Assembly (NCBI GenBank): GCA_016869215.1
Contig: VGEP01000007.1
Span: 1-64,000 of the forward strand
DNA from: Alphaproteobacteria bacterium
GTDB lineage: Bacteria; Pseudomonadota; Alphaproteobacteria; Rhizobiales; Xanthobacteraceae
DNA length: 64,000 nucleotides
Direction of reading: 5' to 3'
The notes beneath the pieces are model-generated. The model was not told the DNA's origin. It saw nothing but the letters and a program-made list of their open reading frames with translations, and searched no databases. Positions within the stretch are counted from its first letter, which is position 1. Every line of letters starts with the position of its first letter. The translations under genes were made by a program, and so were the position numbers. Shown here piece by piece: positions 45,747 through 54,607 of the stretch.

Positions 45747-46423
45747 CAGGGCTTAGACACTCCGCGAAATCCCGTCGCCAGCACGTAAAGCTCCGCCGAA
45801 TCCGAACGGCTCGCCGCGGGCTTCACGTGCTTCACCGCGGCGAAGTCGCGCTTGAGCGCCGCGAGCAGCGCGCCTTCGGTGCCGCCCTGGAGCACCTTGG
45901 CGAGGAAGCTGCCGCCGGGTTTCAGCACCTCGCGCGCGAACTCGGCCGCGGCCTCGACGAGCGCCATGATCTTCAGATGATCGGTCTGGCGATGGCCGGT
46001 GGCGTTCGCGGCCATGTCGGAGAGCACGACGTCCGCAGGCCCGCCGAGCATGGCCTTCAGCCGATCGGGCGCGGACGGGTCGAGAAAGTCGATCGGTGCG
46101 AACTCGACGCCGGGGATCGGATCGATCTCCAAAATATCGATTGCAGCGACCCGGCCCTGCGCGCCGATGCGCTTGGACGCCACCTGCGACCAGCCGCCGG
46201 GCGCCGCGCCGAGGTCCACCACGCGCGCGCCGGGCTTCAGCAGCCGGTGCTTGTCGTCGATCTCGATCAGCTTGTAGGCCGCGCGCGAGCGGTAGCCCTC
46301 GCGCTTGGCGCGCGCCACGTAAGGATCGTTGAGCTGGCGCGTGAGCCAGCGCCGCGACGATTGCGTCTTGCTCTTGTCCTTGACCCGGACCTTCAGCCCG
46401 CCGTCGCGCCCGGTGCGGCTCAT
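45746..46423 (-). CDS. rlmE: 23S rRNA (uridine-2'-O) methyltransferase RlmE
   Basis: Methylates U2552 of 23S rRNA in late 50S assembly. 225 residues. It has [20 protein letters not shown], the catalytic Lys in [16 protein letters not shown] motif [15 protein letters not shown], the Asp in [16 protein letters not shown], the second Lys in [12 protein letters not shown] and the Glu in [12 protein letters not shown]: the full K-D-K-E tetrad. The ATG at 46423 overlaps the ppx stop by 4 bases. The track start at 46594 is out of place. Confidence 0.96.
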   Translation of the reverse strand: MSRTGRDGGLKVRVKDKSKTQSSRRWLTRQLNDPYVARAKREGYRSRAAYKLIEIDDKHRLLKPGARVVDLGAAPGGWSQVASKRIGAQGRVAAIDILEIDPIPGVEFAPIDFLDPSAPDRLKAMLGGPADVVLSDMAANATGHRQTDHLKIMALVEAAAEFAREVLKPGGSFLAKVLQGGTEGALLAALKRDFAAVKHVKPAASRSDSAELYVLATGFRGVSKP

Positions 46424-47526
46424 GTCGCGGCCTCCCGCCCCCACACGCCATCCTCGCGCATCATCTGCACCAGCATGCCCTCGCGCAGGCCGCGGTCGGC
46501 GACGCGCAGCCGCTCGCAGGGAAACGCGCGGCGGATCGCTTCGAGAATGGCGCAGCCGGCAAGCACAAGGTCGGCGCGCTCGGAACCGATGCACGGATTG
46601 GCGACGCGGCCGTCGTAATTCATCGCAAGCAGTTCCTCGACCACGCCCGTCACCTGCCCCGCGCTCATCCAGCAGCCGTCGACGCGGCGGCGCTCGTAGC
46701 GCGGCAATCGCAGATAGACGCCGGCGATGGTCGTCACCGTGCCCGAGGTGCCAAGGAGGTGCAGACCCTCGGTGCCGCCGTGCTGCGCGGCGAAGCGCGC
46801 GACGTGACCGGCCACCTCCGTGATCATGGCCTCGAACGTCTCGCGCGTCACCGTGACGCCGCCGTGGCGCTCGGCGAGCGTCACGACGCCGAGCGGCAGC
46901 GACACCCAGCCCTCGATCTCAGGATGCGGCGGCCCGTGGTGCATCGGGCGCGACGGGCCGAGCCGAACCAACTCGGACGAACCGCCGCCAATGTCGAACA
47001 GGATCACGCCCTGCGCGACCGGGTCCATCAGCGGCGTGCAGCCGGTCGCGGCCAGCCGCGCCTCGGTCTCGCGGTCGACGATTTCCAGGTCGATGCCGAC
47101 TTCGCGCTTGACGCGTTCGAGAAACTCGATGCCGTTGCCGGCGGCGCGGCAGGCTTCGGTCGCGATCAGGCGGGTACGGGTGACGCCGCGGTTGCGCATC
47201 TTGGCGCGGCAGACGCGCAGCGCCTCGACCGCGCGTCCGATAGCGGCGTCGCTCAGGACGCCCGACGTCGAGACGCCCTCGCCCAGCCGGATGATGCGCG
47301 AGAACGCATCGATCACGCGGAAGCTGTCGCGGGTCGCGCGCGCCACCAGCAGCCGGCAGTTGTTGGTGCCGAGATCGAGCGCGGCATAGGTCGGACCGGC
47401 CATATCCGATCCGCCGCCGTCGTCGCGGCGTGGATGCCGATAGGGCGAACGGCGACCCCGCCGTTGCCCCATCGGGCCCCGGTCAGGCGCGGGGTCGAGG
47501 CCGGTCGCCCGGGCCTCGTCTTCCAT
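46420..47526 (-). CDS. Ppx/GppA family phosphatase
   Basis: 368 residues of the exopolyphosphatase / pppGpp phosphohydrolase ASKHA fold. An Arg-rich N-terminal extension of about 40 residues precedes [47 protein letters not shown] and [18 protein letters not shown] are family motifs. A shorter start at 47403 ([12 protein letters not shown]) is possible, but ATG 47526 has the better Shine-Dalgarno (GGGGAAAGG). Translationally coupled to rlmE. Polyphosphate versus pppGpp preference cannot be told from sequence. Confidence 0.9.
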   Translation of the reverse strand: MEDEARATGLDPAPDRGPMGQRRGRRSPYRHPRRDDGGGSDMAGPTYAALDLGTNNCRLLVARATRDSFRVIDAFSRIIRLGEGVSTSGVLSDAAIGRAVEALRVCRAKMRNRGVTRTRLIATEACRAAGNGIEFLERVKREVGIDLEIVDRETEARLAATGCTPLMDPVAQGVILFDIGGGSSELVRLGPSRPMHHGPPHPEIEGWVSLPLGVVTLAERHGGVTVTRETFEAMITEVAGHVARFAAQHGGTEGLHLLGTSGTVTTIAGVYLRLPRYERRRVDGCWMSAGQVTGVVEELLAMNYDGRVANPCIGSERADLVLAGCAILEAIRRAFPCERLRVADRGLREGMLVQMMREDGVWGREAAT

Positions 47527-47728
47527 CGAAAACCTTTCCCCGTGCCGAAGCCACCGGTTGAACCCTGGGCTCGACGGCGCGGCGGTGATCCGTCACTTCG
47601 GGGCGGAGTCTAGAGAGCGGCGGCGCTCCGCGCAACTCAGGGCGTCCGGCCACACATGGCCATACCGGCGGCTGTGCTTGTGCGGGCGGGCACGGTTCGA
47701 TATTTGATAATGAACGCATCCAGATGCT

Positions 47729-47764
47729 TGTCATGGCCGGGCCAACCCCGGCCATCCATGTCTT
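47729..47764. repeat. Dispersed palindrome (TCATGGCCGGG type)
   Basis: ATGGCCGGG at 47733-47741 and CCCGGCCAT at 47747-47755 form a 9-bp stem. The surrounding GTCATGGCCGGG...CCCGGCCATCCATGTCTT is a string I recognise from Rhizobiales intergenic repeats. It lies in the 268-bp divergent gap between ppx and the molybdenum hydroxylase, 30 bp before the latter's start. Confidence 0.7.
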
Positions 47765-47794
47765 ATCCGACCGCGCCAGCCATCCGGGACGCCC

Positions 47795-50146
47795 ATGAAC
47801 ATCCAGGACTCCGCCAAGACCCGAACAGCCTACGCCATCGGCCAGGCCGTGCCGCGCAAGGAAGACCCCAAGCTCCTGCGCGGCGAAGGCCGCTACACCG
47901 ACGACATCAACCTGCCCGGACAGGCCCATGCCTACATCCTGCGCAGCAGCGTCGCGCACGGGCGGATCAAGTCCATCGATACGTCCCGCGCCAAGGCGAT
48001 GCGCGGCGTACTCGCGGTCTACACCGGCAAGGACCTCGCCGCCTACGGCACCCTGCAGTCGGCGCTGCCGTTCAAGAGCCGCGACGGCTCCGACATGAAG
48101 AAGCCCGGCCGTTGCGCGCTCACGACCGACAAGGTGCGCTTCGTCGGCGATCCGGTCGCCTGCGTCGTGGCCGAGACGCTGCTGCAGGCCAAGGACGCGG
48201 CCGAAGCCATCGACCTCGCCATCGACGCGCTGCCGGCGGTCACGCTGCCGGAAGACGCCGACAAGCCAGGCGCGCCGGTGCTGTTCGACGACGTGCCCGG
48301 CAACGTCGCGCTCGATTTCCATTATGGCGACAGCGAGAAGGTCGCGGCCGCGTTCGCAAGCGCAGCCCACAAGGTCAAGCTGCGGCTGGTGAACAGCCGC
48401 CTGGTCGTCAACGCCATCGAGCCGCGCTCAGCGATCGGCGCCTACGACAAGGCCACGGAACGCTTCACGCAATATTCCGTCAGCCAGGGCGTGATGGGAC
48501 TGAAGGCCGGCCTGACCAACACAATGAAGGTTCCGCCGGAGAAGATGCACGTCGTCACCGGCAACGTCGGCGGTTCGTTCGGCATGAAGGCGCAGGTCTA
48601 TCCGGAATACGTCTGCATCCTGCATGCCGCGCGCGAACTGGGGCGCCCGGTGAAGTGGACCGACGAGCGCTCGACGAGCTTCGTGTCGGACAACCACGGC
48701 CGCGACCACGTCCAGACCGCCGAACTTGCGCTCGACAAGGACGGGCACTTCCTCGCGCTCCGGCTTGCCGGTTACGGCAACCTCGGCGGCTTCCAGGGCG
48801 CGATGGCGCCGCAGCCGCCGACGCTCAACATCGTGCGCAACGTCATCAGCCTCTACCGCACGCCGTTGCTTGAAGTGTCGACCAAGTGCGTGTTTACCAA
48901 CACGAGCTTCGTCAGCCCCTACCGCGGCGCGGGCCGCCCCGAGGGCAACTACTTCATGGAGCGGCTGATCGACTACGCCGCGGCCGAATGCGGCTTCGAC
49001 CGCCTCGAACTTCGGCGCAAGAACCAGATTCGCAAGAGCGAGATCCCGTGGAAGGCCGCGTCCGGCGCGACCTACGACAGCGGCGACTTCCCGGCAATCC
49101 TGCGCGAGGCGCTGGAGGCCTCCGACTGGAAGGGCTTCAACAAGCGCAAGCGCGAGAGCAAGAAGCGCGGCCTCCTCCGCGGCATCGGCGTCGGCTGCTA
49201 TCTCGAAGTCACCGCCCCCGCCAACAAGGAAATGGGCGGCATCGCCTTTGATTCCGACGGCGGCGTCACCATCCGCACCGGCACGCTCGACTACGGCCAA
49301 GGCCACGCCACGCCGTTCGCGCAGGTGCTGAGCGAGAAGCTCGGCGTGCCGTTCGAGAAGGTGCGGCTCCTGCAGGGCGACAGCGACGAATTGCTTGCGG
49401 GCGGCGGGACCGGCGGCTCGCGCTCGATGATGAATTCGGGCCAGGCCATCGTCGAAGCAGCCGCCAAGGTGGTCGAGCAGGGCCGCCAGATCGCCTCGCA
49501 CGCGCTCGAAGCCTCTGCCAGCGACATCGAGTTCAAGGACGGCCGCTTTACCGTCGCCGGCACCGACCGCTCGGTCGGCATCATGGAACTGGCGCAGAAG
49601 GTGCGCTCGGGCACGATCAAACTGCCGCCCGACGCGCCGAAGTCGCTCGACGTCAAGCACGTCAGCGAGGGCTCGCCGTCGGCCTACCCCAACGGCTGCC
49701 ACGTCTGCGAAGTCGAGATCGACCCCGACACCGGCAACATCGCGATCGCCAAGTACACCGCGGTCAACGATTTCGGCACCATCATCAATCCGATGCTGGT
49801 CGACGGCCAGACCCACGGCGGCGTGGTGCAGGGCATCGGCCAGACCTTCCTGGAGCAGGTCGTATACGACGAGCAAGGCCAGCTGCTCAGCGGCTCGTTC
49901 CTCGACTACGCCATGCCGCGCGCCGTGCACGCGCCGGACTTCGCGGTCTTGAGCCATCCCGTCCCCGCCAAGACCAATCCGCTCGGCGTCAAGGGCTGCG
50001 GCGAGGCCGGCTGCGCGGGCTCGCTCACCTCGATCATGAACGCGGTGGTCGACGCGCTGTCGGTGTACGGCATCCGGCACATCGACATGCCGGCGACGCC
50101 GCAGCGGGTGTGGCAGGCGATCCAGGACGCGAAGACAAAGCAATGA
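47795..50146 (+). CDS. Xanthine dehydrogenase-family molybdenum-binding subunit (orphan)
   Basis: 783 residues, large subunit of a molybdenum hydroxylase (CoxL/XdhB-like). VGQAVPRKEDPKLL-type start (GQAVPRKEDPKLLRGEGRYT), the ADX domain to about 120, then VTGNVGGSFGMKAQVYPEYV, SPYRGAGRPEGNYFMERLID for the cofactor, and GVKGCGEAGCAGSL with the catalytic Glu. The P-Y-R-G-A-G-R loop matches form II enzymes rather than true CO dehydrogenase (CSFR). No FAD or 2Fe-2S subunit gene is adjacent, so it must recruit partners from elsewhere. It probably hydroxylates an N-heterocycle or aldehyde. Confidence 0.9.
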   Translation: MNIQDSAKTRTAYAIGQAVPRKEDPKLLRGEGRYTDDINLPGQAHAYILRSSVAHGRIKSIDTSRAKAMRGVLAVYTGKDLAAYGTLQSALPFKSRDGSDMKKPGRCALTTDKVRFVGDPVACVVAETLLQAKDAAEAIDLAIDALPAVTLPEDADKPGAPVLFDDVPGNVALDFHYGDSEKVAAAFASAAHKVKLRLVNSRLVVNAIEPRSAIGAYDKATERFTQYSVSQGVMGLKAGLTNTMKVPPEKMHVVTGNVGGSFGMKAQVYPEYVCILHAARELGRPVKWTDERSTSFVSDNHGRDHVQTAELALDKDGHFLALRLAGYGNLGGFQGAMAPQPPTLNIVRNVISLYRTPLLEVSTKCVFTNTSFVSPYRGAGRPEGNYFMERLIDYAAAECGFDRLELRRKNQIRKSEIPWKAASGATYDSGDFPAILREALEASDWKGFNKRKRESKKRGLLRGIGVGCYLEVTAPANKEMGGIAFDSDGGVTIRTGTLDYGQGHATPFAQVLSEKLGVPFEKVRLLQGDSDELLAGGGTGGSRSMMNSGQAIVEAAAKVVEQGRQIASHALEASASDIEFKDGRFTVAGTDRSVGIMELAQKVRSGTIKLPPDAPKSLDVKHVSEGSPSAYPNGCHVCEVEIDPDTGNIAIAKYTAVNDFGTIINPMLVDGQTHGGVVQGIGQTFLEQVVYDEQGQLLSGSFLDYAMPRAVHAPDFAVLSHPVPAKTNPLGVKGCGEAGCAGSLTSIMNAVVDALSVYGIRHIDMPATPQRVWQAIQDAKTKQ

Positions 50147-50171
50147 ATTCTGCGCGCGCCGCGGACTCCGT

Positions 50172-50328
50172 ACCCTCTCCTCTTGTGGGAGAGGGTGGCG
50201 AAGCCGCGCGAAGCGAGGCTGAGCCGGGTGAGGGGTTCTTGGGCGACTTGTTGTTCATTGACCCCTCACCCGCCTCGCGCATTTCGTGCGCTCGGCACCC
50301 TCTCCCGCAAGGGGAGAGGGTAACCGAG
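50172..50328. repeat. Composite MITE-like element of nested palindromes
   Basis: Three hairpins lie in a 157-bp stretch. ACCCTCTCC/GGAGAGGGT is at 50172-50196. GGGTGAGGGG/CCCCTCACCC is at 50226-50271. CTCGGCACCCTCTCCC-GCAA-GGGGAGAGGGTaaCCGAG is at 50291-50328. The outer two are near copies in inverted relation, so the element is roughly a large palindrome. It lies in the 210-bp gap between the molybdenum hydroxylase and the MFS gene; the rest of the gap shows no coding. Confidence 0.75.
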
Positions 50329-50356
50329 TGCGCTGCACCGGTTACGTGATGCGGCA

Positions 50357-51565
50357 ATGACCCAAGCCGTCGACACGTCGATCGCCACGCGCCGCGCCAG
50401 CGACGTCCAGCTCATCGCCGGCGTGAGCGCAGCGCACTTCATCAGTCACTACTACATCCTCGTGCTGCCGCCGCTGTTCGCCTTCGTGCGCGCCGAATAC
50501 GGCGTAAGCTACACCGAACTCGGCCTCGCGCTGACGGTGTTCAACGCGGTATCGGCGATCTTCCAGACTCCCGCGGGATTTCTCGTCGACCGCTACAACG
50601 CGCGGCTGATCCTGGCCGCGGGTGTGTTGATCGGCTCGGTCGCGCTTGCGATCACCGCGATGGTGAATTCGTTCTGGGTGCTGGTGGCGATGTTCGGCCT
50701 GCTCGGCGTCGGCAACACCGTCTATCATCCCGCCGACTACTCCCTGCTCTCGCGCCACGTCTCGCCTGAGCGGATGAGCCAGGCCTATTCGGTGCACACG
50801 TTCTCCGGCCTGCTCGGCAGCGCGGTCGCGCCGATCGGGATGCTGTCCATGCACAGCCTGTTCGGCTGGCGCGGCGCGATGATGAGCGCGGCCGTGCTCG
50901 GCGTCGCGTGCGCGGCGATCCTGCTGTTGCAGCGCGATACGCCCGAGCGCACGCCGGTCAAGCCGCGCGAGAGCAAGGACACCGACTCCGGATGGCGCGT
51001 CCTGCTGACCGCGCCGATCTTGATCAACTTTCTGTTCTTCACCATCCTCGCGTTCGGCAACTACGGCCTGATGAACTTTGCGGTCGTGGCGCTCGGCGCG
51101 CTGCACAACACGCCGGTTGCGACCGCCAACACCGCCTTGTCCGGCAACCTGTTCCTCGCGGCCTTCGGCGTGCTGGTCGGCGGCTATATCGCCGCGCGCA
51201 CGACGCGCCACCGCCTGACCACCTGCCTCGGCCTGTTCGGCGCGGGGCTCGTGGTGTTCTGCATCAGCATGGTCGATCTCGGCGCCGTGCTGCTGGTGCT
51301 CGCCATGTCGCTGACCGGGCTCCTGTTCGGCATCGTCATGCCCTCGCGCGACATGATCGTGCGCGAAGCGACGCCGCCCGGAGCATTCGGCAAGGTGTTC
51401 GGCTTCGTCACCAACGGCTTCAACATCGGCGGCATCCTATCGCCGATCCTGTTCGGCGCGCTGATGGACCACGGCGAGCCGCGGATGGTGTTCTGGGTCA
51501 TTGCCGCGGCCTCCCTCGCCGCCGTCCTTACCGTCGCCTGGACGGCGAAGCACCGGCGGACCTGA
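50357..51565 (+). CDS. MFS transporter, fosmidomycin-resistance (Fsr)-like
   Basis: 402 residues, 12 predicted transmembrane helices. SAAHFISHYYILVLPPLFAF near the N-terminus and GVGNTVYHPADYSLLSRHVS are typical of the Fsr/YfiS-like major facilitator group. LVDRYNARL is the loop 2-3 motif. It exports or imports small anions or drugs. The stop overlaps the next gene's ATG by one base (TGATG), so the two MFS genes are coupled. Confidence 0.88.
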   Translation: MTQAVDTSIATRRASDVQLIAGVSAAHFISHYYILVLPPLFAFVRAEYGVSYTELGLALTVFNAVSAIFQTPAGFLVDRYNARLILAAGVLIGSVALAITAMVNSFWVLVAMFGLLGVGNTVYHPADYSLLSRHVSPERMSQAYSVHTFSGLLGSAVAPIGMLSMHSLFGWRGAMMSAAVLGVACAAILLLQRDTPERTPVKPRESKDTDSGWRVLLTAPILINFLFFTILAFGNYGLMNFAVVALGALHNTPVATANTALSGNLFLAAFGVLVGGYIAARTTRHRLTTCLGLFGAGLVVFCISMVDLGAVLLVLAMSLTGLLFGIVMPSRDMIVREATPPGAFGKVFGFVTNGFNIGGILSPILFGALMDHGEPRMVFWVIAAASLAAVLTVAWTAKHRRT

Positions 51566-52782
51566 TGAGCGCCGATGCGCACCGGAACGGGGGTGCGCCG
51601 GCGATGCTGCAGCCGTTGACCGCGCTGCTGCTGTGGCTCGGCGGCATCGGGCTGCGGATCACGATCCTTGCGGTTCCGCCGGTCATCCCGCTGATCCACG
51701 ACGACCTGAAGATGACCGAGACGCAGGTCGGCATTCTCACCGGCCTGCCGATGGTGCTGTTCGCGGGCGCAGCGATTGCGGGCTCGCTCTTGATCGCACG
51801 CTTTGGTGCACGGACGGCGCTGATCGCGGGGCTTTTGCTCTGCGCCGCGGGCTCGGCGGCGCGCGCGGTCGGACCGAACCTCGCGATGCTCTATTTCGGC
51901 ACCGTCGTCACCGCCTTCGGCGTCGCGGTGATGCAGCCGTCGCTGCCGCCGCTGGTACGCGCCTGGGTGCCCAATCGTGTGGGCTTCGCCACCGCCGTCT
52001 ACACCAACGGGCTGATCGTCGGCGAGATCATCCCGATCATGGCGACGATCCCGTTCCTGCTGCCCGCGGTCGGCAACAGCTGGCGCATGAGCTTCGTGAT
52101 CTGGGCGCTGCCGGTTCTGGCCATCGCCGCGATCATCGCGCTGCTTGCGCCGCGGCAGGCGCCTCCCGCCAGCGCAGCGCCCGTGACGGGCCGCAAATGG
52201 CTGCCGGACTTCCGCAACCCGCTGCTCTGGCGCATCGGCTTCATGCTCGGCAGCGTGAACTCGATGTATTTCTCTCTCAACGGCTTCCTGCCGGACTACC
52301 TGACGCACACCGGACGCCCCGACCTGATCCACGGCGCGCTTACCGCCATGAACGTCGGGCAGTTGCCGGCGTCGTTCCTGCTGCTGCTGTCGGCCGACCG
52401 CATGGTGCGGACGGTATGGTCCTATCTCGCCTGCGGTGCGGTCTGCCTTGCGAGCGTGCTGATGATCGTCGCAGGCGGAAACTGGGTGCTGATCGGCGCG
52501 GCGCTGTTCGGCTGCTTCGGCGCTGCGATCCTGGTGCTGGTGCTGGCGCTGCCGCCGCTGCTCAGCGCGCCGGAGGACGTCCACCGCCTCACCGCCGGCA
52601 TGTTCAGCATCTCCTATTCCTGCGCCGTGGTCGTGCCGATTATCAGCGGCGCGCTGTGGGATCTGACCGGCTGGCCGGTCGCCGCGCTCGTTCCGATCGG
52701 GCTCTGCGCGCTCGTCGTGGTCGGTCTTGCGCCCTCGGTCGCGCTGCGCGACAAATCGGCGGCGGGAGCATCACATGGGTGA
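51565..52782 (+). CDS. MFS transporter, cyanate-permease (CynX/NIMT)-like
   Basis: 405 residues, 12 transmembrane helices. RITILAVPPVIPLIHDDLKM and TETQVGILTGLPMVLFAGAA match the CynX/NIMT group, which moves cyanate, 2-nitroimidazole and related small compounds. The RFGARTAL loop and GSVNSMYFSLNGFLPDYL are further features. It starts on the stop of the first MFS gene and ends 6 bp before the nitrilase. Importing a nitrile or its acid would fit that neighbour, but this is inference. Confidence 0.88.
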   Translation: MSADAHRNGGAPAMLQPLTALLLWLGGIGLRITILAVPPVIPLIHDDLKMTETQVGILTGLPMVLFAGAAIAGSLLIARFGARTALIAGLLLCAAGSAARAVGPNLAMLYFGTVVTAFGVAVMQPSLPPLVRAWVPNRVGFATAVYTNGLIVGEIIPIMATIPFLLPAVGNSWRMSFVIWALPVLAIAAIIALLAPRQAPPASAAPVTGRKWLPDFRNPLLWRIGFMLGSVNSMYFSLNGFLPDYLTHTGRPDLIHGALTAMNVGQLPASFLLLLSADRMVRTVWSYLACGAVCLASVLMIVAGGNWVLIGAALFGCFGAAILVLVLALPPLLSAPEDVHRLTAGMFSISYSCAVVVPIISGALWDLTGWPVAALVPIGLCALVVVGLAPSVALRDKSAAGASHG

Positions 52783-52788
52783 CAGCCG

Positions 52789-53829
52789 ATGGGTGACAGC
52801 TACGGCACGGTGAAGGTCGCGGCGGTGCAGGCCGCCTCCGTGTTCCTCGACCGCGAAGGCTCGGCCGACAAGGCCTGCCGGCTGATCCGCGAGGCGGGCC
52901 AAAATGGCGCGCGCGTCATCGGCTTCCCGGAAGGATTCATTCCCGCGCATCCGGTCTGGTACCACCACCACGCCGCGACCGGCGCAATCGCAAACAAGCT
53001 CGCGGTCGAACTGTTCAAGAATTCCGTCGAGATTCCCGGGCCGGAAACCGATGCGCTCTGCGCCGCCGCGCGCGACGCCAACGCCTATGTCGTGATCGGC
53101 GTGTGCGAGAAAATCCCGAACACGCTCGGCACCATGTTCAACACCCAGCTCTACATCGGGCCGGACGGGCGGATCATCCGCAAGCACCAGAAGATCATGC
53201 CGACGGTCGGCGAGCGGCTCGTCCACATGGGCGGCTACGGCGACACGTTCGGCACCTTCGACAGCGAGTTCGGGCCGATGTCCGGCCTGATCTGCGGCGA
53301 AAACTCCAACCCGCTCGCGGTGTTCGCACTGATCGCGGAAGGCACGCGCATCCATGTGATGAGCTGGCCCAATCATTTTCCGACCAGCGGCGATCCGCTG
53401 CGCAACCGGGTCGCTATCGATTCGCAGGCGTTCGCGCAGATGAGCAAGGCGTTCGTGATCTCGGCCTGCGGCACGGTCGACGAGCGTATGATCGAGATGC
53501 TTCGGCCCGGCCCCGACGCTGAGAAGTTCCTGCGCAATCCCGATTGCTGCGGCGGCTCGCTGATCGTCGATCCGCTGGCGCGCATCGTCGCCGGTCCGAT
53601 GGGTGCGGAGGAAGGCATCCTCTACGCCGAGTGCAATCTCGACCTCGGCATCCAGATGAAGCTGCGCCACGACTTCGCCGGCCACTACAACCGGCCCGAC
53701 ATTTTCCAGCTTCACGTCAACCGCGCGGCGCCCGCGCTCTACCGCGTGCACAACGATCCCGCGGCGCTGCCCGGCGCCGACGCCGAGCCCCTCCCCGCCC
53801 CGCCGCCGAGGCTCGCAGGCCCGGAATAG
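52789..53829 (+). CDS. Nitrilase family carbon-nitrogen hydrolase
   Basis: 346 residues, the usual length of bacterial nitrilases. The catalytic triad is visible: Glu48 in IGFPEGFIPAHPVW, Lys135 in IIRKHQKIMPT and Cys169 in GLICGENSNPLAVF, with the extra Glu142 in GERLVH. The C-terminus is Ala/Pro-rich. It converts a nitrile to its carboxylic acid and ammonia. The start is preceded by a 14-bp near-perfect tandem duplication of ATGGGTGACAGCCG, so GGGTGA of the first copy serves as Shine-Dalgarno. It forms an operon with two MFS genes and a nitroreductase. Confidence 0.92.
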   Translation: MGDSYGTVKVAAVQAASVFLDREGSADKACRLIREAGQNGARVIGFPEGFIPAHPVWYHHHAATGAIANKLAVELFKNSVEIPGPETDALCAAARDANAYVVIGVCEKIPNTLGTMFNTQLYIGPDGRIIRKHQKIMPTVGERLVHMGGYGDTFGTFDSEFGPMSGLICGENSNPLAVFALIAEGTRIHVMSWPNHFPTSGDPLRNRVAIDSQAFAQMSKAFVISACGTVDERMIEMLRPGPDAEKFLRNPDCCGGSLIVDPLARIVAGPMGAEEGILYAECNLDLGIQMKLRHDFAGHYNRPDIFQLHVNRAAPALYRVHNDPAALPGADAEPLPAPPPRLAGPE

Positions 53830-53860
53830 CAATCCTCTGCATAGCGTTTCAGGTGAACCG

Positions 53861-54538
53861 ATGGACGTCTTCGAAGCGGTCGACTCGCGCATCTCCTGCC
53901 GCGCCTTTCTCGACAAGCCGGTCGATCCCGGGGTCGTCCGCGACCTGATCGTGCGGGCGCAACGCGCGGCCTCCGGCGGTAACCTCCAATCCTGGTTCGT
54001 CTATGCCCTGACCGGCGAGCCGCTGAAAGAGTTCAAGCGCCGCGCCGCGGATGCCATCGAGGGCAAGAACCCGCGCCAGTTTCCGACCGAATATCCGGTC
54101 TATCCGGAAAAGATGTGGGAGCCCTATCTCGGCCGCCGCGAGCACCACGGCGTGCAGCTCTACGGCGCACTCGGCATCGGACGCGACGATCACGTGGGAC
54201 GGATCGAACAGCACAAGCGCAACTACGCCTTCTTCGGCGCGCCGGTCGGATTGTTCATCTGCATCGACCGCAAGCTCGGACCCGGCCAATGGGCCGACCT
54301 CGGCGGCTATATCCATACGCTCGCCCTCCTTGCACGCGCCCGCGGCCTCGACACCTGCCCGCAGGAGGCCTGGGCGCGGCTCTACAAGACGGTCGGTGAG
54401 TTCCTCGAACTGCCGCCCGAGCAGATGCTGTTCTGCGGCATGGCCATCGGCTACGGCGACCACGGCCATCCGGCCAACAGCTTCCGCTCGCCGCGCGCGG
54501 AGCTGCCGGAGTTCTGCAGGTTCCACGGGTTCGATTGA
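53861..54538 (+). CDS. Nitroreductase family protein
   Basis: 225-residue FMN flavoprotein. The N-terminal RISCRAFLDKPVDPGVVRDL and AQRAASGGNLQSWFVYALTG are the nitroreductase FMN loop. Later come GAPVGLFICIDRKLGPGQWA, DLGGYIHTLALLARARGLDT and MLFCGMAIGYGDHGHPAN. It reduces nitro groups, quinones or related acceptors. AGGTG precedes the ATG. It follows the nitrilase by 31 bp and ends in a strong terminator, so it is likely the last gene of the operon. Confidence 0.92.
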   Translation: MDVFEAVDSRISCRAFLDKPVDPGVVRDLIVRAQRAASGGNLQSWFVYALTGEPLKEFKRRAADAIEGKNPRQFPTEYPVYPEKMWEPYLGRREHHGVQLYGALGIGRDDHVGRIEQHKRNYAFFGAPVGLFICIDRKLGPGQWADLGGYIHTLALLARARGLDTCPQEAWARLYKTVGEFLELPPEQMLFCGMAIGYGDHGHPANSFRSPRAELPEFCRFHGFD

Positions 54539-54561
54539 CCGGCCAACGCTACAAACGGAAA

Positions 54562-54581
54562 CCCCGGCGCGTGCGCCGGGG
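54562..54581. terminator. Terminator between nitroreductase and LivK-type gene
   Basis: CCCCGGCGC and GCGCCGGGG form a 9-bp perfect stem with a 2-nt centre in the 69-bp convergent gap. AAA precedes the stem and CTTCG follows, so it can act in both directions. Confidence 0.75.
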
Positions 54582-54607
54582 CTTCGCATGTCCACCGCTG
54601 TCGGCGG

